Shown in pieces: positions 26,763-35,751 of a stretch of DNA of 64,000 nt. The number at the start of each line of letters is the position of its first letter. Position 1 is the first letter of the stretch. Source of the DNA: Arenibacter sp. F20364 (lineage in GTDB: Bacteria; Bacteroidota; Bacteroidia; Flavobacteriales; Flavobacteriaceae). Both the position numbers and the translations under genes were made by a program. Location: the NCBI RefSeq assembly GCF_023015905.1, contig NZ_JALKBD010000015.1, forward strand, positions 1-64,000, read 5' to 3'. Under the pieces are notes generated by a model that saw only the letters and a list, made by a program, of their open reading frames with translations, had not been told where the DNA came from and did not search any database.

Positions 26763-28331
26763 CTAGTTTGTGATCTCCACAACAACAGGAGATACCTTTT
26801 TAAGCTTATAGCTTTTGTTATTTGTAATATAGGCTTCGATATCAAATATCTGAATAGCATCTCCACGGCTTGCTCTCTTTAAGGCAGACTTGGCTCTAGC
26901 ATCCAATTTGTTACCATTTACATCTACAGTAGGCTGTCCTGGAACCTTAAATTTAAATCCGCTAACCGCTAGGTTAAGATCAAAATCAAAGTCTTCCAAT
27001 AAAGCTCCAATAGTAGATATTTCTAGGTTGTTTTTACCCATTTTAGCACTTCCTGATTCCCCTCTTACGGATCCTGAAGGTCTTGGAATATCCTTAATCC
27101 TAAATTCTGAAGAAGTTTTGATCATTTGTCCATCAGGCAATTTACCTGAAGCAGTTATTGATACTGTTCTTCCTTTACCAGGATTCATGGCGTATTTACT
27201 TCCACTCTGCTTACTTAGTCCTGGAGCGGATGCACTTACATTGTTATCAGGAATACCGGGAATGGATATGGTTATTGGGTTGGAAACACCACGATAAACA
27301 ACATTCATTTTATCGGCTGAAATAACAGCGGCATTTGGCTTGGTAATAGTTGCAAAAGTAGAGGATACCGGCACTTCTGTACGCTCTCCATCCTGCATAA
27401 ACACTAAGTTACCAGCAATCTTATGATCCCCTGCACTTCCAGCACTTACGGTTAGCCTTACCCTACCATCCTCGATAACATAATCGGTACCTTCACTTAA
27501 CTTTCTACCATCAAGGGTCAAGTTAACTTCGTTAGGTTTTGTAGTGGCATCTTTACGTCCTAAAACTATATTTCCAGCGAATTTTTCACCAGCGTAAAAA
27601 GCAGATTTCTCTTGCTCCAACAAAGTGGTATAGTTGGTCATTGATACCTCGCTGGTCAACTGTCCTTGTAACATAGCTTTCAAGGCATCTTCCTCCGTTG
27701 ACTTAATATCGGCCTGAAGCGCAGTAAGTTTGGTTAAAGAAGCTATCAAAGGGAACCCCTCGTAATGATAAGCCAACCAATCTACTTTGATGCCATCCCT
27801 ATTCTCTACTTTACCATTCGCATCGCCAGTTTCAAATCGTGCCTTTACGGCATCTCTTACTTCTTGCATGCTCTCCGGTAAAACAGCGGTAACCTGGGAA
27901 CGATAATCCGTGATCCTTTTCATGAATTCCTTTCCTTCCTGTCCTAAGTTATCTCCTTGAAAGAATTTTTGATCTAGATAATCTGTTTTATCCATGACCT
28001 GATAATCCTTAGGGTCTTCTACACCCACAAGCATTTCTTTCTTAAGATTCTCCAAATAGTCAAAATACTCCACAGACAATGCCTTTATTTTCTTGGCGTC
28101 TGCCAAAAGCGGACCGAATTTTTCTTCGTTTTCACCGGCTTTTGTTTCCAAGCCGCTCAAGAAGGCAAGGTTATTCTGTGTTGTTTTGGTATTGGATGTC
28201 TCCAACTTTTCGTTCATTAGACCGAAAGCTGCAAGTACTTCCTTACTCATGTTCAAGGCCAACATACAAATGAAGACCAAGTACATTAAGTTTACCATTT
28301 TCTGACGTGGTGATTGTTTTCCTCCTGCCAT
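26763..28331 (-). CDS. gldM: GldM, type IX secretion motor stator/rotor shaft
   Basis: 522 residues. The start MAGGKQSPRQKMVNLMYLVFICMLALNMSKEVLAAFGLMNEKLE contains the single membrane helix (about residues 13-33) of GldM. The rest is the four-domain periplasmic shaft, with the conserved STFATITKPNAAVISADKMNVVYRGVSNPITISIPG and a C-terminal ISTIGALLEDFDFDLNLAVSGFKFKVPG. GldM dimers pass through a GldL pentamer and use proton flow to drive secretion and gliding. It lies 57 bases after gldL. Length and motifs are those of a complete, functional gene. Confidence 0.97.
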   Translation of the reverse strand: MAGGKQSPRQKMVNLMYLVFICMLALNMSKEVLAAFGLMNEKLETSNTKTTQNNLAFLSGLETKAGENEEKFGPLLADAKKIKALSVEYFDYLENLKKEMLVGVEDPKDYQVMDKTDYLDQKFFQGDNLGQEGKEFMKRITDYRSQVTAVLPESMQEVRDAVKARFETGDANGKVENRDGIKVDWLAYHYEGFPLIASLTKLTALQADIKSTEEDALKAMLQGQLTSEVSMTNYTTLLEQEKSAFYAGEKFAGNIVLGRKDATTKPNEVNLTLDGRKLSEGTDYVIEDGRVRLTVSAGSAGDHKIAGNLVFMQDGERTEVPVSSTFATITKPNAAVISADKMNVVYRGVSNPITISIPGIPDNNVSASAPGLSKQSGSKYAMNPGKGRTVSITASGKLPDGQMIKTSSEFRIKDIPRPSGSVRGESGSAKMGKNNLEISTIGALLEDFDFDLNLAVSGFKFKVPGQPTVDVNGNKLDARAKSALKRASRGDAIQIFDIEAYITNNKSYKLKKVSPVVVEITN

Positions 28332-28388
28332 TTTCTAATTAGTTTTAATTATTAATTGATTTGGGTTTGGTTATTGAATTCTAACTAA

Positions 28389-29039
28389 TTAGTTTCTATT
28401 CATTGCAGATAACATACCACCGTAAACTCCGTTCAAAGAAGAAAGATTGGTTGCCAAGGATTCCATTTGATCCTTAAGGGCACTTGAATTCTGTACCACT
28501 TCTTCGTTGATGGAAGCCTGTCTGCTAGCGCTTTCCAATTGTACTTTATAAAGACTGTTCAAAGATTCCATTTGAGCGGCAGCTTGTACCATTTCATCAG
28601 AATACTTTTTAGTAGACTCCATAGCATCTACTGTTGGAGCTATACCCTTGGCTGCACCTTCAAAATTTTTGATGCTACTACCCAAGCTGCTCATTAACTC
28701 CGCGTCAACTCCAGCTTCTTTCAATAGGTCATCCAATTTTTTGGACAAAGAAGCTTCTGCCTCTTTCATTTCCGCATTGGGATTTGATTTTCCAGAGGAT
28801 GCTCCTCCCTGTAATTCTGGATACACCAATGACCAATCATATTCATCATCGATGGGTTCAAATGCACTAATCGCAAAAATCAATGCTTCTGTAATAAGTC
28901 CTACTGCTAATAAGAGACCTCCTGTAAGTGGTCCGAACTCCCAGTGTAGAATTTTAAATAAGGCACCTATAATTACGATAGATGCTCCAAGGCCGTAGGC
29001 CATGTTAAATAATTTCTTAGTTGATTTTGACTGTGCCAT
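28389..29039 (-). CDS. gldL: GldL, type IX secretion motor membrane subunit
   Basis: 216 residues. Two membrane helices (about residues 14-31 and 38-58) contain the conserved charged residues of the motor: Lys29 in GALFKILHWEFGP and Glu51 in GLITEALIFAISAFEP. The cytoplasmic remainder (about 150 residues) is helical, with coiled-coil-like heptads. With GldM it forms the proton-driven motor of the T9SS. It lies 85 bases after gldK in the same operon. Confidence 0.97.
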   Translation of the reverse strand: MAQSKSTKKLFNMAYGLGASIVIIGALFKILHWEFGPLTGGLLLAVGLITEALIFAISAFEPIDDEYDWSLVYPELQGGASSGKSNPNAEMKEAEASLSKKLDDLLKEAGVDAELMSSLGSSIKNFEGAAKGIAPTVDAMESTKKYSDEMVQAAAQMESLNSLYKVQLESASRQASINEEVVQNSSALKDQMESLATNLSSLNGVYGGMLSAMNRN

Positions 29040-29124
29040 AATTTTAAATTTAATTAAGTAATGTTAATAATAAGTATTTGGTTTAACGTTTGATTCAATA
29101 TAAAGGTCTTCTTTATTTTATATT

Positions 29125-30480
29125 TTAATTGGTCGAGTCTTCCTCTCCCATGTAATCCTGTACGGTTCTAAAACCGATATAACTACGGGCCGAATCCTGG
29201 TATTCGTAATCCCTGGTGCTTACCTGTAGGAAATAAGCAACATCTTTCCAAGATCCACCTCTAATAACTTTTCTAGCATTTTGGGTAGATTCCGCATTCG
29301 GGTTCATAGTGGATACATATTCATATGAATTTGGGTCGTAGCTACTATTGGTCCATTCGGAAACGTTACCTGCCATATTGTAAAGGTTGTAATCGTTAGG
29401 CTCATAAGCTTTAGCCTCTACCGTATACAAGGCTTGATCGGCTGCATAATCCCCACGCTGTGGTTTAAAGTTGGCCATAAAACACCCGGTATCACTGATT
29501 ACATACGGTCCTCCCCAAGGGTAAGTACCTCCTTCTATACCTCCTCTGGCAGCATATTCCCACTCTGCTTCGGTAGGTAATCTAAAGCGGTTTACAAATT
29601 GCTTGCCCCTACTTTTTTGATCGTCGTTCTTAAACTTGGTCCTCCAGTTACAAAAAGCCTGGGCCTGTTGCCAAGAAACACCCACAACAGGATAATCGCT
29701 GTAGGCATCGTGCCAGAAATAATCGTTGTGCATTGGTTCATTATAGGAATAGGAAAAATCCTTTATCCATACTGTGGTATCCGGATATATTTCCAATTCT
29801 TCCTTTTTAATGAAATTCTTTCTATTTCCTTTTTTGGCACGGGCAGCTGCCTCTATATCCATCCAGGTATATTTATATTTCAATTTGGTTACATCTATAT
29901 GGCGTTGGCCATTATAGGATTCCTCTTGAGAGATATACAAGGAGTCCATTACCTCGGCATAATACTCGTCCGGATATTTGGATGTATCCCATGTTAGATT
30001 TTCTTTTCTGTTCAATGCCCTTCCCTCATAGCCTGTTTCGCCCATTCCGGAATAATTGTTGAGCATATACTTATCGTAGGCAGACAATCTTGTGGTATCT
30101 GCATCACTAAAAGCATAATCCCCAATTCCTCCGTCCTCTGGACCTAGGCCCAACTCATCGGCCAAAATGGCCAAACGGGTTCTTGCAATGGAATCTTTTA
30201 CCCATTCTACAAATTGACGATATTCACTATTCGTAATTTCAGTATCATCCATGTAGAAAGATCGAACAGTTACAGTTTTTGTCGGGGCGTTTAGTACCTT
30301 AGCCTGATCTTCCTCACTCTTACCCATGATGAATGCTCCTCTCGGAATCAATTCCATTCCATAGGGTTTTTCGGGATACCACTTTTTTCCTTGAGCTCCG
30401 ACCAGCTCTCCTTTTGTTTTGGACCCACAACTTGAGAGTAAAAAAACAAATGCTATAGATGACAACAATAGCTTCTTCAT
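29125..30480 (-). CDS. gldK: GldK, type IX secretion ring lipoprotein
   Basis: 451 residues. The signal ends in the lipobox LLSSC (Cys18). The FGE-like fold is clear: MELIPRGAFIMGKSEEDQAKV, RLPTEAEWEYAARGGIEGGTYPWGGPY, YNLYNMAGNVSEWTNSSYDPN and KVIRGGSWKDVAYFLQVSTRDY, ending in YIGFRTVQD. It has no catalytic cysteines, as expected of GldK, which is structural. It is the first gene of the gld operon; 116 AT-rich bases separate it from the arginase-fold gene. No exact TAnnTTTG was seen in that gap. Confidence 0.97.
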   Translation of the reverse strand: MKKLLLSSIAFVFLLSSCGSKTKGELVGAQGKKWYPEKPYGMELIPRGAFIMGKSEEDQAKVLNAPTKTVTVRSFYMDDTEITNSEYRQFVEWVKDSIARTRLAILADELGLGPEDGGIGDYAFSDADTTRLSAYDKYMLNNYSGMGETGYEGRALNRKENLTWDTSKYPDEYYAEVMDSLYISQEESYNGQRHIDVTKLKYKYTWMDIEAAARAKKGNRKNFIKKEELEIYPDTTVWIKDFSYSYNEPMHNDYFWHDAYSDYPVVGVSWQQAQAFCNWRTKFKNDDQKSRGKQFVNRFRLPTEAEWEYAARGGIEGGTYPWGGPYVISDTGCFMANFKPQRGDYAADQALYTVEAKAYEPNDYNLYNMAGNVSEWTNSSYDPNSYEYVSTMNPNAESTQNARKVIRGGSWKDVAYFLQVSTRDYEYQDSARSYIGFRTVQDYMGEEDSTN

Positions 30481-30596
30481 ACGTTAGGTTAAATTTCGAT
30501 TATGATTATAAATGCAAACACAAGTATTATTCTCTAAAACTTATTTTTAAATAATTTATTGTATAAATATTGTTTTTATACCCTAAATTTTTTATT

Positions 30597-31754
30597 TCAA
30601 TTAAACCCTTTTTTGTAGGCTTTAAACCACCGCTCAGGAATATTTTGATTACATGCATCCAGATAATCCAACTCAGTGCATGGTAATAACGCGGGTGAAT
30701 TTGTTTTAGTATGTGAAGTTAAAATTGAAGGTACCTCTACCCACCATCTTTCGCTGAGATGACTTTTATAAAAGATAAGGGACTCATCTTCTGTAGGTAC
30801 GGTATACTTGGTGAAGTCGTTACTATTACTATTGGGAGTTTCTTGAATCCTAAAATTTAAGCCCTCTATAAAATACCATATTATTTGGGCAATAAGTTGA
30901 AAGGACTGGTTGTGATTTTCTGCCTCGTATATTCCAAATACGGATACATTATCACTTATACCGGCATATCTGGCAATGGCACAAATTTCCCTACCGGTAA
31001 ATCCGTTAGGTGAAAAATTCTTGGAATATCCTATGTCTGCCGAACGTATGGCACGTGCATCCAAACTGACTAGGTGGGCATTTCTAAGCACTGGCTCTGC
31101 CAAGGTTATATTGGAAATTAATTCCCCAAGCCTGTAAGAATCAAAGAAAAGACGCTCCATAAGGTCCAATTCTTCTTGGGAATTAAAATAACTTTGATAG
31201 CCAATATTGGAGAAATTAAAAAGATTGTTGGGCTTATCTGAAATTATTTTACTCATATAGGAATGGGATGAAATTAATTCCTCGTCCATTCCAAAGTCGA
31301 ACCTGCTATCAATAGACACCAAATTGACCATGTTTTTTAATCCGTCAAAAGCCCTATAGGTTGGATAGGTCAGATCTTGTGTTGCACCTATTACAATGGG
31401 GATGATTTTTTCCTCCAGCAGGCCGGCAACTATTTCCTTGACCACAAAATAGGTATCCTCTACGGTCTCCCCCTCCTCAATATCGCCTAAATCTATGATG
31501 GAGGAATTCCAATTCCCCATCATTAAATTATACAACTGAAGTCTAATTTCCGATATATCCAGGCGCTCGGGTTTTTTGTCAAAAGCGTTCCTGGATTCAT
31601 TGACCCCCAATATTGCTACACTTACATTAGCCAACACCGGAAGCCCATGCCTTGCAGTATGCATATATATGTGTTTCCCCAATGCTTGGGCCGGAAGTAA
31701 TTCGCAGTGGGCCAATACCCTGTCGCTAACGGGTACTAAAAAATCGAACGCCAT
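30597..31754 (-). CDS. Arginase/formimidoylglutamase-fold protein with degenerate metal site
   Basis: 385 residues of the ureohydrolase fold. The three metal-binding motifs can be aligned but are altered. GGDHS is replaced by GATQD (123-127, His to Gln), DAHxD by DSRFD (149-153, middle His to Arg), and SxDxDxxDP by SLDARAIRSAD (230-240, second Asp to Arg). Asp149, Asp153 and Asp232 remain. Half of the six canonical manganese ligands are therefore missing, so normal arginase or formimidoylglutamase chemistry is unlikely. The gene starts one base after the topA stop codon and is upstream of gldK, so it is probably co-transcribed with topA. The role is unknown. Confidence 0.85.
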   Translation of the reverse strand: MAFDFLVPVSDRVLAHCELLPAQALGKHIYMHTARHGLPVLANVSVAILGVNESRNAFDKKPERLDISEIRLQLYNLMMGNWNSSIIDLGDIEEGETVEDTYFVVKEIVAGLLEEKIIPIVIGATQDLTYPTYRAFDGLKNMVNLVSIDSRFDFGMDEELISSHSYMSKIISDKPNNLFNFSNIGYQSYFNSQEELDLMERLFFDSYRLGELISNITLAEPVLRNAHLVSLDARAIRSADIGYSKNFSPNGFTGREICAIARYAGISDNVSVFGIYEAENHNQSFQLIAQIIWYFIEGLNFRIQETPNSNSNDFTKYTVPTEDESLIFYKSHLSERWWVEVPSILTSHTKTNSPALLPCTELDYLDACNQNIPERWFKAYKKGFN

Positions 31755-31755
31755 A

Positions 31756-34245
31756 TTATTTTTTAGCCTTAGGTTTTGCTTTGGTTTTTTTCTTAGGTGT
31801 CTTTTTCTCGATTAATTCCTGCGCCTGTTTAAGGGAAATCTTGGTAGCATCCACATCCTTGGAAACTTCCACCTTGATCTTACCCTTGATAATGCTATGC
31901 CTGCCCCATCTAGCCTTTTCTATACGAATACCTTCTTCTGGCCATTCTTGGACCAATTTATCGATTTCTTTTTGTTTTTTGGCCTCTATAATCTCTTCTA
32001 TATCCTGCTTGGAAAGGCTATCGAAGTCGTATTTCTTACTTACATTGATAAACATTCCGTCCCATTTTATAAATGGGCCAAATCTTCCGACCCCTTTGGT
32101 CACCTCCTTATCCTCATAAATTGCTATGGGGGCATCCGCTTTTTGCTTTTCTTTAATAAGCTCTATGGCGCGATCCATATCTATATCCATGGCATTTTCA
32201 TCCTTACCTAGGGAAACAAACTTTTTACCAAACCTTATATAAGGACCAAACCTTCCAACATTGGCCTCCACATCTTCCCCTTCATAGACACCAAGTTTTC
32301 TAGGCAATTTAAATAGGTCCATAGCTTCTTCGTAGCTAATGGTATTTAGGGATTGGTCCGGCAAGAGACTGGCAAACAACGGTTTTTCTTCGTCATCTAC
32401 GGTGCCCACCTGTACCATAGGCCCAAAACGGCCCAATCTGACCGAAACCTGTCTTCCCGTCTTGGGATCGGTCCCCAAAACACGTTCGCCACTTGCCCTA
32501 TCGGCATTTTCCTCCACGTCCAAGACCTTGGGGTGAAAATCCCCGTAAAAATTCTTCAATACTTTTTGCCAATCCTCATCCCCGGAGGCAATCTCATCAA
32601 AATCCTCCTCCACTTTGGCAGTGAAATGATAATCCAAAATTGTTTCGAAATGACCTACCAAGAAATCGGTTACAATCATTCCTATGTCCGTTGGTACCAT
32701 TTTACCTTTATCGGAACCAACATTTTCCTTTAAATTTTTGGCAGTAAGTTTATCTGATTTCAGAAGCAACTGCACATAATTCCTTTCCGTTCCCTCGATG
32801 GCACCCTTTTCTACATAACCCCTATTCTGAATAGTGGAAATTGTAGGGGCATAGGTAGATGGTCTTCCTATTCCAAGTTCTTCCAGTTTCTTGACCAAAG
32901 AAGCTTCCGTAAACCTATATGGTGCCCTTGAAAAACGCTCAGTGGCCGTTATATAATTGTTTAAAAGCTTTTCGCCCTCCTTCATTGCAGGAAGCATTCC
33001 TTCCTGTTCTTCACTGATGTCCTCCTCATCGGTACCTTCCAAATAGACCTTTAGGAAACCATCAAATTTAATAACCTCCCCATTGGCCGTAAATTCTTCC
33101 TTATGGGTATTGGTTTTTATTTTAACATTGGTACGCTCCAATTCGGCGTCACTCATTTGTGAGGCCAGGGTACGCTTCCAAATAAGCTCGTATAATTTGG
33201 ATTGATCCCTTTCCAACGACGGGGACTGATTGGTCATTTCCGTAGGGCGAATGGCTTCATGGGCCTCTTGGGCTCCCTTGGATTTTCCAGTAAAATTCCT
33301 AACCTTACTATATTCCTTTCCGTAATTACTTATAATGGCATCCTTGGCAGCATCAATGGCATCCTTGGATAGATTTACACTATCCGTTCTCATATAGGTT
33401 ATTAACCCCGCCTCGTACAGGCGTTGTGCCACCTGCATGGTCCTTGAAACAGAAAAATACAATTTTCTAGAAGCTTCCTGCTGCAGTGTTGAAGTCGTAA
33501 ATGGTGCTGCAGGCGATTTTTTTGCCGGTTTCTTATCCAGACTGGCAACCGAAAAATTTGCTCCAATATTTTCCTTTAAGAAAGCCTCCGCTTCTGACTG
33601 GCTGGCATAGGTCTTATTCAACTTGGCCGTAAAAATACTGCCCTCATTGGTTTTAAACTCTGCCGATATCCTAAAAGCAGCTTCTGGTTTAAAAGCTTCT
33701 ATTTCCCGTTCCCTTTCTACGATTAGCCTCACCGCTACGGATTGAACCCTACCAGCCGATAATCCCGGTTTAATTTTTTTCCATAAAACCGGAGAAAGTT
33801 CGTAACCCACCAATCTATCCAAAACTCGCCTTGCCTGTTGGGCGTTTACCAGATTGTAATTAATTTCCCTAGGATTTTCAATGGCCCTTTGAATCGCAGA
33901 TTTGGTAATGGAGTTAAAAACTATCCGCTTCGTTTTATTCTTGTCCAATTTTAATTCTTCCGCCAAATGCCAGGAAATGGCCTCCCCTTCACGGTCTTCA
34001 TCACTCGCAAGCCATATGGTATCCGCTTTGTCCGCTAAATCTTTCAGCTTTTTTACAAGTGCCTTTTTATCCTTGTCAACAATATATTTAGGAGCAAAAT
34101 TATTGTCCACATCCACTCCCAATTCTTTGGAAGGCAAATCGGCAATATGACCAAAACTGGACTCTACCTTATATTCCTTTCCTAAAAATTTTTCAATTGT
34201 TTTTGCTTTAGCCGGGGACTCTACGATTACTAAATTCTTTGCCAT
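31756..34245 (-). CDS. topA: DNA topoisomerase I
   Basis: 829 residues. The Toprim domain begins KNLVIVESPAKAKTIEKFLG with the acidic block DEDREGEAISWHL near residue 58; the catalytic tyrosine is in GLITYMRTDSVNLS near residue 290. The C-terminus has several Topo_C-type repeats with the GRFGP/xxxxG signature (VRLGRFGPMVQVG, ANVGRFGPYIRFG, KGVGRFGPFIKWDG) in place of zinc fingers, and ends in a Lys-rich tail, the usual Bacteroidota form. It relaxes negative supercoils. An inverted repeat overlapping its -7 box lies 12 bases upstream of the start. The arginase-fold gene follows at once. Confidence 0.97.
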   Translation of the reverse strand: MAKNLVIVESPAKAKTIEKFLGKEYKVESSFGHIADLPSKELGVDVDNNFAPKYIVDKDKKALVKKLKDLADKADTIWLASDEDREGEAISWHLAEELKLDKNKTKRIVFNSITKSAIQRAIENPREINYNLVNAQQARRVLDRLVGYELSPVLWKKIKPGLSAGRVQSVAVRLIVEREREIEAFKPEAAFRISAEFKTNEGSIFTAKLNKTYASQSEAEAFLKENIGANFSVASLDKKPAKKSPAAPFTTSTLQQEASRKLYFSVSRTMQVAQRLYEAGLITYMRTDSVNLSKDAIDAAKDAIISNYGKEYSKVRNFTGKSKGAQEAHEAIRPTEMTNQSPSLERDQSKLYELIWKRTLASQMSDAELERTNVKIKTNTHKEEFTANGEVIKFDGFLKVYLEGTDEEDISEEQEGMLPAMKEGEKLLNNYITATERFSRAPYRFTEASLVKKLEELGIGRPSTYAPTISTIQNRGYVEKGAIEGTERNYVQLLLKSDKLTAKNLKENVGSDKGKMVPTDIGMIVTDFLVGHFETILDYHFTAKVEEDFDEIASGDEDWQKVLKNFYGDFHPKVLDVEENADRASGERVLGTDPKTGRQVSVRLGRFGPMVQVGTVDDEEKPLFASLLPDQSLNTISYEEAMDLFKLPRKLGVYEGEDVEANVGRFGPYIRFGKKFVSLGKDENAMDIDMDRAIELIKEKQKADAPIAIYEDKEVTKGVGRFGPFIKWDGMFINVSKKYDFDSLSKQDIEEIIEAKKQKEIDKLVQEWPEEGIRIEKARWGRHSIIKGKIKVEVSKDVDATKISLKQAQELIEKKTPKKKTKAKPKAKK

Positions 34246-34257
34246 TAACTAGTTTTT

Positions 34258-34312
34258 GGTGACACAAAAGTATATCAATTTTTTTATTTAATGGATTTTC
34301 ATTTGTGTCACC
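34258..34312 (-). promoter_or_regulatory. Inverted repeat overlapping the topA -7 box
   Basis: GGTGACACAAA (34258-34268) and TTTGTGTCACC (34302-34312) are a perfect 11-bp inverted repeat with a 33-base AT-rich centre. On the minus strand the proximal arm overlaps TACTTTTG (34272-34265), an exact TAnnTTTG box 19 bases before the topA ATG. It could be an operator or, if transcribed from further upstream, a leader hairpin. Confidence 0.6.
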
Positions 34313-34317
34313 ATAAA

Positions 34318-34344
34318 AAAACACCCCTATTTTAGGGGTGTTTT
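34318..34344 (-). terminator. Terminator between the LVIVD gene and topA
   Basis: AAAACACCCCTA (34318-34329) pairs with TAGGGGTGTTTT (34333-34344) around a three-base loop, flanked by A and T runs on both sides. It lies 17 bases after the stop of the LVIVD lipoprotein gene and insulates topA. Confidence 0.88.
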
Positions 34345-34361
34345 AAATATTTTGACCGCGA

Positions 34362-35609
34362 TTAATTAAGCTTGAATGTGCTTATCAGCTTAATTTTATT
34401 TTCCTTATACTCATATTGATAAATGATTTCCTCACCGATCATCAACAATTTATCCTCCATGGGAATCACATCAAAAGTGTCTATATCCTTAAAATGGTTA
34501 AGTTGAACCAGATTCTGAACATCGGTCTTATCATAGACCTTAAGCCCCGAAGCCCCATCGCACACAAACAGCTTTTCATCCTTTACCCCCAAGCCATAAG
34601 GGCCGTCCATAGGATATGACTTTGTCAATTCTGGGTTGGTAATATCCGAAATATCCACAATGAAGAGTCCGCTCTCCGTAGCGCCGCACATATTGCCACC
34701 CCTTAAGGTTACATAGGCATAATCCCCATCAACCACTACCGGGTCACAGGCCGTACCATGCTGAAATTCGGAAATCAAAGTAGGCGTAGCTGGAGAAGAG
34801 ATATCATAGATATACATACCGCGCATACTTCCCAAAAACAATTGATCGCCCCGGTTAAAAATAGTTTCAATGTCGAAACCGGCATAAACATCATCCAAAT
34901 CCTTGGGATTTTCCAGATCTTCAATATTGAATACATTAATATTATGACTATCTACGGCATACAGGTACTCGTTTACGATCTTAAAGCGCGCCAAGGATCC
35001 CCCCTGCCCTGTTGGGGCCGAATTCTGGGCGGCATTGGACAACATTACATCAAATTCACGTGAAAAATCTACCTGCACTTCTTCAATCAACCTTCTCTCC
35101 CTAACGGTTTCCCATCCTATCACAATATCATTTTCATAGTCTATATCCTGCCACTCATAAATATCTACCTCAAATGGAAAAATCACGTTGTCCCTCAAAA
35201 CATTTTCCAAGCGGTTAACCGTTTTAATATTATTGATGTCCGATATATCCAAAACTATCAAATCGGTAACACTATCGGCATATAGATAATTGCCCTTTAC
35301 AGAGATATCTACATTTCCCGGTATTTTAATAAAAGCTATTTTTTCAGGGGCTTTGGGATCGGAATTATCAACTACATGAACCCCTTTATATTTGTCATTG
35401 ATAAATATATATTCCCCATAGACATAAATCTTACCGGATTCGTCCAAAGGGATAGGAGCTATGACATCTATGGCCTTTTTAAATTCGGCCTTGCTCATCT
35501 TTAAAGGTTTGGCTACCAAATACTCCTCATATTTACCATCATCCTCATCGTTACAGGAAACAAACCCAAAGGCAGCTAGCGTAAAAAACAAAATAATTGT
35601 ACTTCTCAT
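34362..35609 (-). CDS. LVIVD-repeat beta-propeller lipoprotein
   Basis: 415 residues. The signal ends in GFVSC (lipobox, Cys19), followed by an acidic NDEDDGKYEE linker. The body has LVIVD-type repeats that predict a propeller: GEYIFINDKYKGVHVVDNSDPKAPEKIAFIKIPGNVDISVKGNYLYADSVTDLIVLDISD-type blocks, then SGLFIVDISDITNPELTKSYPM and ASGLKVYDKTDVQNLVQL. Such lipoproteins are common in Flavobacteriaceae and have no assigned function. It forms its own transcription unit with a terminator. Confidence 0.88.
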   Translation of the reverse strand: MRSTIILFFTLAAFGFVSCNDEDDGKYEEYLVAKPLKMSKAEFKKAIDVIAPIPLDESGKIYVYGEYIFINDKYKGVHVVDNSDPKAPEKIAFIKIPGNVDISVKGNYLYADSVTDLIVLDISDINNIKTVNRLENVLRDNVIFPFEVDIYEWQDIDYENDIVIGWETVRERRLIEEVQVDFSREFDVMLSNAAQNSAPTGQGGSLARFKIVNEYLYAVDSHNINVFNIEDLENPKDLDDVYAGFDIETIFNRGDQLFLGSMRGMYIYDISSPATPTLISEFQHGTACDPVVVDGDYAYVTLRGGNMCGATESGLFIVDISDITNPELTKSYPMDGPYGLGVKDEKLFVCDGASGLKVYDKTDVQNLVQLNHFKDIDTFDVIPMEDKLLMIGEEIIYQYEYKENKIKLISTFKLN

Positions 35610-35720
35610 ATCTGTAAAAGTATTTGGATCACCTTTTTAAGATACAAGTAAGCGCATAACGTTGCGTTGATTTTTGAGAAATATTTAACTGTCAATATGT
35701 CATATTTTACCATATTATAC

Positions 35721-35728
35721 TATCTTTG
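35721..35728 (+). promoter_or_regulatory. Candidate -7 box of the miaB unit
   Basis: TATCTTTG matches TAnnTTTG and ends 23 bases before the ATG at 35752. The 142-base gap to the divergent LVIVD gene holds both promoters. Confidence 0.5.
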
Positions 35729-35751
35729 CAACCTCTAAAAGATGACGATGA

